Of a stretch of 64,000 bases of DNA, positions 58,017 through 64,000 are shown in pieces. The DNA is from Spartobacteria bacterium (GTDB taxonomy: Bacteria > Verrucomicrobiota > Verrucomicrobiia > Chthoniobacterales > UBA10450): the NCBI GenBank assembly GCA_003169695.1, contig PNAS01000077.1, positions 1 through 64,000 of the forward strand, in the 5' to 3' direction. Each line of letters begins with the position of its first letter. The first letter of the stretch is position 1. A model generated the notes under the pieces. The model searched no databases, was not told the DNA's origin, and saw only the letters and a list, made by a program, of their open reading frames with translations. The translations under genes were made by a program, and so were the position numbers.

Positions 58017-58760
58017 TCACCCAAGATGTTGGCGGAAAAATTCGACAGCCGCTTCGCGCGCTTTCGACATCGCGGATGCCGTGAAGACGTGTCCCTCCTC
58101 TGGAAAAAACCGCGTTTTGAAAGTCGCGCCGCGCGTGTGTAAAACGCCGGCCAGCGGTTGCGCGTACTTTTGGAATGGCACACGCCGGTCCCCTTCCCCA
58201 TGGACGATCAAAACCGGCGGCATGTGCTTGATGAGCTCCGTTTTTCCATTCCAAATGCCGCCAGCCTGTTCCACGACGGCTCCGACCGCGGGATTATCCG
58301 AAGCCGCGGACAAAGCGAGGAACCCGCCGAGCGAGTACCCATAAATTCCAACGGGCCACGGATCAGCGCTGTCCTGTTGCGCAAACTTAATGCAGTCGCG
58401 GACGGTCGTGAGCCAGACCGCGAAGTTTTCTTGCATGCCGGAATCGAATCCAAAAATTGTCCCGGTTCGGTTGAAATAATGGACGAGATAAACGGTGTTA
58501 CCGGCCTCGGCCAGCCGACGCGCCGCGCGCCGCATTTCGGGCCCGTCGAGCAAAGTCCCGCCTGCGCCATGCAACACTAGAATCGCGGGGTGTCTGCCGT
58601 TTCGCGATGTTGCGTACTTATCGATGCGAATTCGGTGCCCGCCGCTCTGCGTAGAGATCTTTGACACAATCAGATGATTCGATTCCTCTGCCGAGATTAT
58701 GAAGCAAGGGTAGAAACAGAGAACAAGGACGGCGACTTCCACGAGAAGCGTTTTCGTCAT
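58017..58760 (-). CDS. Dienelactone-hydrolase-like alpha/beta hydrolase, exported
   Basis: MTKTLLVEVAVLVLCFYPCFIISAEE signal; PAILVLHGAGGTLLDGPEMRRAARRLAEAGNTVYLVHYF, GIYGYSLGGFLALSAA. Confidence 0.88.
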   Translation of the reverse strand: MTKTLLVEVAVLVLCFYPCFIISAEESNHLIVSKISTQSGGHRIRIDKYATSRNGRHPAILVLHGAGGTLLDGPEMRRAARRLAEAGNTVYLVHYFNRTGTIFGFDSGMQENFAVWLTTVRDCIKFAQQDSADPWPVGIYGYSLGGFLALSAASDNPAVGAVVEQAGGIWNGKTELIKHMPPVLIVHGEGDRRVPFQKYAQPLAGVLHTRGATFKTRFFPEEGHVFTASAMSKAREAAVEFFRQHLG

Positions 58761-58894
58761 GGAATGCGACTTTCGCGCGAGATAGACGGCGATCAACTTC
58801 CTTTGGAGCGCAGGCTGTCCCGTTGAATCTCCCTCGCGCAGACAAAATCTTGAATCCAACCAGCCAATCGCCGGCATCTCACTGGTAACCTCAT

Positions 58895-61483
58895 ATGATC
58901 CAGGATTTTAAATTCGCGGCCCGGCAACTTTGGAAAGCGCCGGGATTCACCATCGCGGCTGTCATTGTTCTCGGGCTCGGGATTGGCGCGAACACCGCCG
59001 TCTTCAGCCTCGTCCACACCATGTTTTTCGCGCCACCCGGCTACGCGCGGCCCCACGACGTCGTGCAGGTCTTTTCGCAGGACAAAAAGAACCCGAAAAC
59101 CTTCCGCGGCTTTTCGTATCCGACCTATCGCGACATCCGGGAGCAGAACAGCGTCTTCACTGACGTGATGGCCTACAACCTGGCCTTGATCGGGCTCGGG
59201 CAAAAAGGCGACACACGCCGGGCGTTCGCCGCCACCGTGACCGCGAATTATTTCTCCGTGCTCGGCGTTCCGCCCGCGCAGGGTCGCGCGTTTTCGCCAG
59301 ACGAGGAGATTCCGGGCCACGCCGGGCCGGTCGCGATCGTCAGTTACAATTATTGGGCGAAACATTCCCTCGATCCGACGTTGCTCGGCTCGCAATTGCT
59401 CATCAACGGCCACCCATTCACGATCGTCGGTATCGCGCCGCGAGGATTCACCGGCATGATGCAGGTTGTCTCACCGGAAGTCTGGCTGCCTCTCGGGGTT
59501 TACGATCAGGTGGCGAACGATTTTGCGAGTGAAAATAATACAAAACTCGGCGATCGCGCGGGGCACCAATTGCTCGTCGTCGGCCGGCTTAAGCCGGGAA
59601 TGACTGCCGCTTCCGCTGAGCCCTCGTTAAAAGGCTTGGCCGCCAATTTGGAGAAGGCATTCCCAGTCGAGCAGAAAGATCAAACGTTCCAGACGACGCC
59701 GATCTCGCGCTTTTCCACCAGCACAAACCCCTCGGGTGAGGGCGGAATATCGAAGATCGCGCCGTTGCTTCTCGGAATGGCCGTAGTGGTGTTGCTCGTG
59801 GCGTGTCTTAATCTCGCGAACATGTTGCTTGCGCGCGGCACAGCCCGCCGCAAGGAAATTGCGATTCGTCTCGCGCTCGGCGGCAGCCGCAGCCGCATCG
59901 TCCGCCAGCTTCTCACTGAAGGTCTGGTGCTGGCGCTGCTCGGTGGTGCCTGCGGACTCGTGCTCGGCCTCTGGTCGTCCGATCTTCTCGTTACGTCGCT
60001 GGGGAAAATGCTGCCACTTGACATCATTTGGCTGGGTGGACCGAACGCCGCCATTCTGGCCGCAACCTTCGGCTTCTGCGTGCTCGGCACAATTGGTTTT
60101 GCACTCGGGCCCGCACTGAAGCTTTCGCGCAGCGCTGTCGTCGCCGATCTAAAGGAGCAAGCGGGTGAAGACGTAGTCCGGCGGCGCTGGAAGTTTCTGC
60201 CGCGCAATCCGCTTGTCGTTGTGCAAATAGCGTTCTCGCTCGCTTTGCTCACCGCGGCCGCGCTGTTCATTCGCGGTGCGGCCAAAGCCGCCTCGGTGAA
60301 CACCGGCCTGCAACCGGGTGCGAGCTTTCTCATCGAAACCGACGCAAGCCTCGCCGGTTACGAACCGAAGCGCGCGCAGGACCTTTATCGCAGCCTGAAC
60401 GAGCGGCTGGCCGCATTGCCGGGGGTCGAGCGTGCGAGCGTTTCCGCCACGATTCCGTTCGGGATGATCTCGCAGAGCAAGAACGTGCAGCGAGCCGGCT
60501 TGCAGCCTGCGCCCGATGCGAAGCCGGCGACTGCTGCGGAAGGTTTGGCCTTCGACGCAGCGTGGGACAGCGTCGGCGCGGACTACTTCTCGACGGTTGG
60601 ATTGCCGATTTTGCGCGGCCGCGCTTTTAATGAAGCCGAAGCGACGCAATCCGGCGGAGCGGCCGTAGCGATCATTGACGAAGTTCTTGCGAAAAAACTC
60701 TGGCCCGAGGGCGATGCTCTCGGACAACACATTCAATTTGCGAGTAGCAACGCGCCGCGCGCGAAAGGCAGCGATTCCCGCATGGGGATGAGCGAAGACC
60801 TCAGCGGTGAAATCAAACCCGGCGAGAGCATCGAGATCGTTGGCATCGTGCCCGCGACGCGTCATGGACTTTTCGAAAGCGACTCGAGCGGCGCGATTTA
60901 CATTCCGTTCGGACGGGGCTTTCAAAGCAACGTTTCCTTTTTCGTCCGGTTTCGCGCGCTTGCTCCCGGTAGCGAAACCGCGACGGCGGATTTGTTGCGG
61001 CGCACCGTGCGCGAGGTCGATTCCGCGCTCCCGATTCTCTCGCTAAAGACTTTTGCTCAACATCTCGATAGCAATTTCCAACTCTGGATTGTGCGCGCGG
61101 GCGCGGCGATGTTCTCTATCTTCGGCGCACTTGCGCTCGGTCTCGCGGTCGTCGGCCTTTACGGTGTAAAAGCGTATTCAGTGGCGCGCCGCACGCGCGA
61201 GATTGGCATTCGTATGGCACTCGGCGCGCAGCGGGGCGCGGTGCTGCGGATGTTTTTGCGCGAAGGCTCAGTCATGCTTGTTTGCGGTCTTGCCCTCGGT
61301 TTACTGCTGGCCGCTGGAACTGGAAAAGTTCTGAGCGGAATGCTCTACGAAGTCGGCGCGCTGGATCCAGTCGCCTTTACCGTCGCGCCCGCCCTGCTCG
61401 CCGCCGCCGCGCTCGTCGCTACCTGGCTCCCGGCCCGTCGTGCCACGCGCATCAGCCCGATGGCCGCGCTGCGAACCGAATAA
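58895..61483 (+). CDS. MacB/FtsX-type ABC permease with duplicated FtsX domains (ADOP-like)
   Basis: MIQDFKFAARQLWKAPGFTIAAVIVLGLGIGANTAVFSLVHTM...; LNLANMLLARGTARRKEIAIRLALGGSR; GVKAYSVARRTREIGIRMALGAQRGAVL. Confidence 0.95.
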   Translation: MIQDFKFAARQLWKAPGFTIAAVIVLGLGIGANTAVFSLVHTMFFAPPGYARPHDVVQVFSQDKKNPKTFRGFSYPTYRDIREQNSVFTDVMAYNLALIGLGQKGDTRRAFAATVTANYFSVLGVPPAQGRAFSPDEEIPGHAGPVAIVSYNYWAKHSLDPTLLGSQLLINGHPFTIVGIAPRGFTGMMQVVSPEVWLPLGVYDQVANDFASENNTKLGDRAGHQLLVVGRLKPGMTAASAEPSLKGLAANLEKAFPVEQKDQTFQTTPISRFSTSTNPSGEGGISKIAPLLLGMAVVVLLVACLNLANMLLARGTARRKEIAIRLALGGSRSRIVRQLLTEGLVLALLGGACGLVLGLWSSDLLVTSLGKMLPLDIIWLGGPNAAILAATFGFCVLGTIGFALGPALKLSRSAVVADLKEQAGEDVVRRRWKFLPRNPLVVVQIAFSLALLTAAALFIRGAAKAASVNTGLQPGASFLIETDASLAGYEPKRAQDLYRSLNERLAALPGVERASVSATIPFGMISQSKNVQRAGLQPAPDAKPATAAEGLAFDAAWDSVGADYFSTVGLPILRGRAFNEAEATQSGGAAVAIIDEVLAKKLWPEGDALGQHIQFASSNAPRAKGSDSRMGMSEDLSGEIKPGESIEIVGIVPATRHGLFESDSSGAIYIPFGRGFQSNVSFFVRFRALAPGSETATADLLRRTVREVDSALPILSLKTFAQHLDSNFQLWIVRAGAAMFSIFGALALGLAVVGLYGVKAYSVARRTREIGIRMALGAQRGAVLRMFLREGSVMLVCGLALGLLLAAGTGKVLSGMLYEVGALDPVAFTVAPALLAAAALVATWLPARRATRISPMAALRTE

Positions 61484-61658
61484 GGCTCGCTGTACGATCG
61501 GCAGCGTTCCGGTCAAAGAGTGCTGCAAAAGGGGCCAGTCGCCATCGTATTGTTTTGATCTGATTGAAACAGCTTTTCCCAGAGATCCGTTGGGTCGCCC
61601 CGAAATCGCCGCCGGGATACTTGCGAATGGATTGGCGGAGCGGTAGTGCAAACAAACC

Positions 61659-62678
61659 ATGCTAGTTGTAATGAAAAGCGGCGCCACGAAGGGCGAGATC
61701 GACGGGGTCGTGCGCACGGTCGAGCAACTTGGGTTTCGTGCCCACGTGATGCCTGGTGCAACGCGCACCGCCATCGGCATTACCGGTAATCCAGGGATGC
61801 TTGATCCGACTCGGTTCGAGACGCTCGACGGTGTTTTCGAGGCGATTCGGGTAAGTAAACCGTACAAGCTCATCACGCTCGATCTCCAACCCGACAGAAC
61901 GGTTTTGCGGGTCGGCGATGCAACGATTGGGAGTGAGGAGCTGGCAATTATTGCCGGCCCTTGCGCGGTGGAGAGCCGTGAGCAGACGTTCGCTGTGGCA
62001 GAGGCGGTCCAGTCGAGCGGCGCACGTTTCTTACGTGGAGGCGCGTTTAAGCCGCGCAGTTCTCCTTACGATTTCGCAGGGCTGGGCGAAGAAGGTCTCG
62101 AAATCCTGGCGGAGGCGCGCGAAGCCTTCGGCTTAAAAATTGTGACGGAAGCGCTCGATGCGCCGGGCGTCGATCTGGTAGAACAATACGCCGACGTGAT
62201 CCAAGTGGGCGCCCGCAACATGCAGAACTTCACACTTCTGCGGCGGGTCGGTAAGTCAAAGTTGCCCGTGCTGCTCAAGCGCGGAATCGCCGCAACGGTG
62301 GACGAATGGTTGCTCGCGGCGGAATACATCATGTCGGAAGGGAACTACCAAGTGGTCCTCTGTGAGCGAGGCGTCCGCACGTTTGCTCAACACACGCGGA
62401 ACACGCTGGACTTGGGGGCGATCCCCGCGATTCGGCGTATTTCTCATCTGCCGATTGTCGTCGACGCGTCGCATGCAGCGGGGAAAAGCCACCTCGTTGG
62501 GCCATTGGCCCGTGCAGGGGTCGCCGTGGGCGCCGATGGCGTGATGGTCGAGGTTCACAATAACCCAGACGCCGCGTTGTGCGACGCCGCGCAGGCCCTC
62601 ACCCCAAAACAGTATTTGAAAATGGTGCAGGAAATTCGAGGGATTCACCGCCTGCTCGCAGACACACGCGACGACTAG
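61659..62678 (+). CDS. aroF: 3-deoxy-7-phosphoheptulonate synthase
   Basis: [73 protein letters not shown]. Confidence 0.95.
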   Translation: MLVVMKSGATKGEIDGVVRTVEQLGFRAHVMPGATRTAIGITGNPGMLDPTRFETLDGVFEAIRVSKPYKLITLDLQPDRTVLRVGDATIGSEELAIIAGPCAVESREQTFAVAEAVQSSGARFLRGGAFKPRSSPYDFAGLGEEGLEILAEAREAFGLKIVTEALDAPGVDLVEQYADVIQVGARNMQNFTLLRRVGKSKLPVLLKRGIAATVDEWLLAAEYIMSEGNYQVVLCERGVRTFAQHTRNTLDLGAIPAIRRISHLPIVVDASHAAGKSHLVGPLARAGVAVGADGVMVEVHNNPDAALCDAAQALTPKQYLKMVQEIRGIHRLLADTRDD

Positions 62679-62700
62679 ACAAAACCAGCGGTAGCAGCAA

Positions 62701-63264
62701 TCAATTCGCCAGGAAATTCTCGATCAACCGCAGCCCCTCAGGGGTCAAGATTGATTCAGGGTGAAACTGGACGCCGTGAATCGGGAAGTCTCGATGCTGC
62801 AGTCCCATGATTTCTCCTTCACGCGTCTCCGCGGTGATTTGCAAACAATCAGGCAATGACTCGCGACGCACGATCAGGGAATGATACCGCATCGCATCAA
62901 ACGGATTCTTCAAGCCGGCAAATAGGCCGGATCGGCTATGCTCCACGGCTGATGTCTTGCCGTGCATCAGACGAGGCGCGGATCCGATCTCCCCGCCGAA
63001 CGCCGCTCCGACGCATTGGTGGCCAAGGCAAACTCCCAGTATCGGAACCGAAGGGCCGAGTTCCTGAATAACGCGATTACAAATGCCAGCCGACTCCGGT
63101 CTCCCTGGGCCGGGAGACAAGCAAATCCGCTCGGGAGCAAGCGCGTGGATTGCGTCGATGGAAATCTCATCGTTTCGCTTCACCACGATATCGCAACCCA
63201 GCTGACCAAAATACTGGACGAGGTTGTACGTGAATGAATCGTAGTTATCTATAATCAGCACCAT
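62701..63264 (-). CDS. trpG: Anthranilate/aminodeoxychorismate synthase glutamine amidotransferase
   Basis: MVLIIDNYDSFTYNLVQYFGQLG, LSPGPGRPESAG, ILGVCLGHQCVGAAFGG, GVQFHPESILT. Start at 63264. Confidence 0.95.
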   Translation of the reverse strand: MVLIIDNYDSFTYNLVQYFGQLGCDIVVKRNDEISIDAIHALAPERICLSPGPGRPESAGICNRVIQELGPSVPILGVCLGHQCVGAAFGGEIGSAPRLMHGKTSAVEHSRSGLFAGLKNPFDAMRYHSLIVRRESLPDCLQITAETREGEIMGLQHRDFPIHGVQFHPESILTPEGLRLIENFLAN

Positions 63265-63274
63265 TGAGTCGAAA

Positions 63275-64000
63275 CTAGATTTCCGCAGCGCGTGCGATCG
63301 CCTGCATTGTGGCCATCGCTTTACTGACGGTTTCCTGATATTCGGCCGCCGGATTGGAATCAGCGACGATGCCGGCGCCGGCCTGGATATAAGCACGGTT
63401 GCCTTTCAGCACCACCGACCGCAACGCGATGCAGCAATCCAAAGCGCCATCGAAGCCGAAATACCCCACAGCGCCGGCGTAGCAGCCACGTTTCTCCCGT
63501 TCAAGTTCGTTGATGATCTGCATGGCGCGAATTTTCGGAGCGCCCGAAACGGTCCCGGCTGGGAAAGTCGCGCGCATCACATCGTACGAAGTCTTTCCCG
63601 CAGCTAGTTTCGCGGTGACGTGCGATACCAAATGCATGACGTGACTGTATCTTTCCACCACCATTTGTTCAGTTACGCGGACGCTGCCGAACTCGGCGAT
63701 TCGCCCGAGATCGTTGCGCGCCAGATCCACTAGCATCACATGCTCAGCGCGTTCTTTTGCGTCAGACAATAGTTCTTCGGCGTTGCGCTGATCTTCTTCA
63801 GCATCTTTGCCGCGACGGCGCGTTCCGGCAATCGGGCGAAGCTCCACAATTCCATCAGCAACCCTGACGTGCAGTTCCGGGGAACTGCCGACGAGCGAAA
63901 AGTCGGCGCCGAATCGAAGACAAAACATGTAGGGCGACGGATTGATCAGCCGCAAGCAGCGATACAAATCAAGTGGCTCGCCGGAGAATTCCGTTCGAAA
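63275..64000 (-). CDS. trpE: Anthranilate synthase component I, truncated by the right window edge
   Basis: NPSPYMFCLRFGADFSLVGSSPELHVRVADGIVELRPIAGTRRRGKDAEEDQRNAEELLSDAKERAEHVMLVDLARNDLGR; open to the edge. Confidence 0.95.
   Translation of the reverse strand, partial: FRTEFSGEPLDLYRCLRLINPSPYMFCLRFGADFSLVGSSPELHVRVADGIVELRPIAGTRRRGKDAEEDQRNAEELLSDAKERAEHVMLVDLARNDLGRIAEFGSVRVTEQMVVERYSHVMHLVSHVTAKLAAGKTSYDVMRATFPAGTVSGAPKIRAMQIINELEREKRGCYAGAVGYFGFDGALDCCIALRSVVLKGNRAYIQAGAGIVADSNPAAEYQETVSKAMATMQAIARAAEI

Overview
The window looks like a Verrucomicrobia (Spartobacteria/Chthoniobacterales-like) chromosome segment; this assignment is inferred from gene content and was not searched. Housekeeping blocks: nusA-infB-rbfA-nrnA-truB-(glycan island)-ribF; prmA-NDK-like-aminotransferase-GH57; lpxC/fabZ fusion-lpxA; recN; two pilT-like ATPases; aroF with convergent trpG-trpE. 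There is one tRNA-Gly(GCC), a marR-RND efflux operon, and three ECF sigma loci, two of them paired with large Ser/Thr kinases. The first 22 kb holds three large secreted repeat/beta-helix proteins that share a TP-rich linker and a twin C-terminal module. They sit next to the two ECF/kinase pairs, and two orphan fragments of the same module lie at ~17.5 kb and ~45.4 kb. The strongest non-coding signal is a set of REP/BIME-like palindromes headed by GTGG or GTAG. One sits between a perfect 20-bp direct repeat at the nrnA/truB junction. Two others place the stop codon of infB and recN inside the GTAG head. No CRISPR array, rRNA, prophage or recognisable defence system was seen. All calls are by eye, without database searches.
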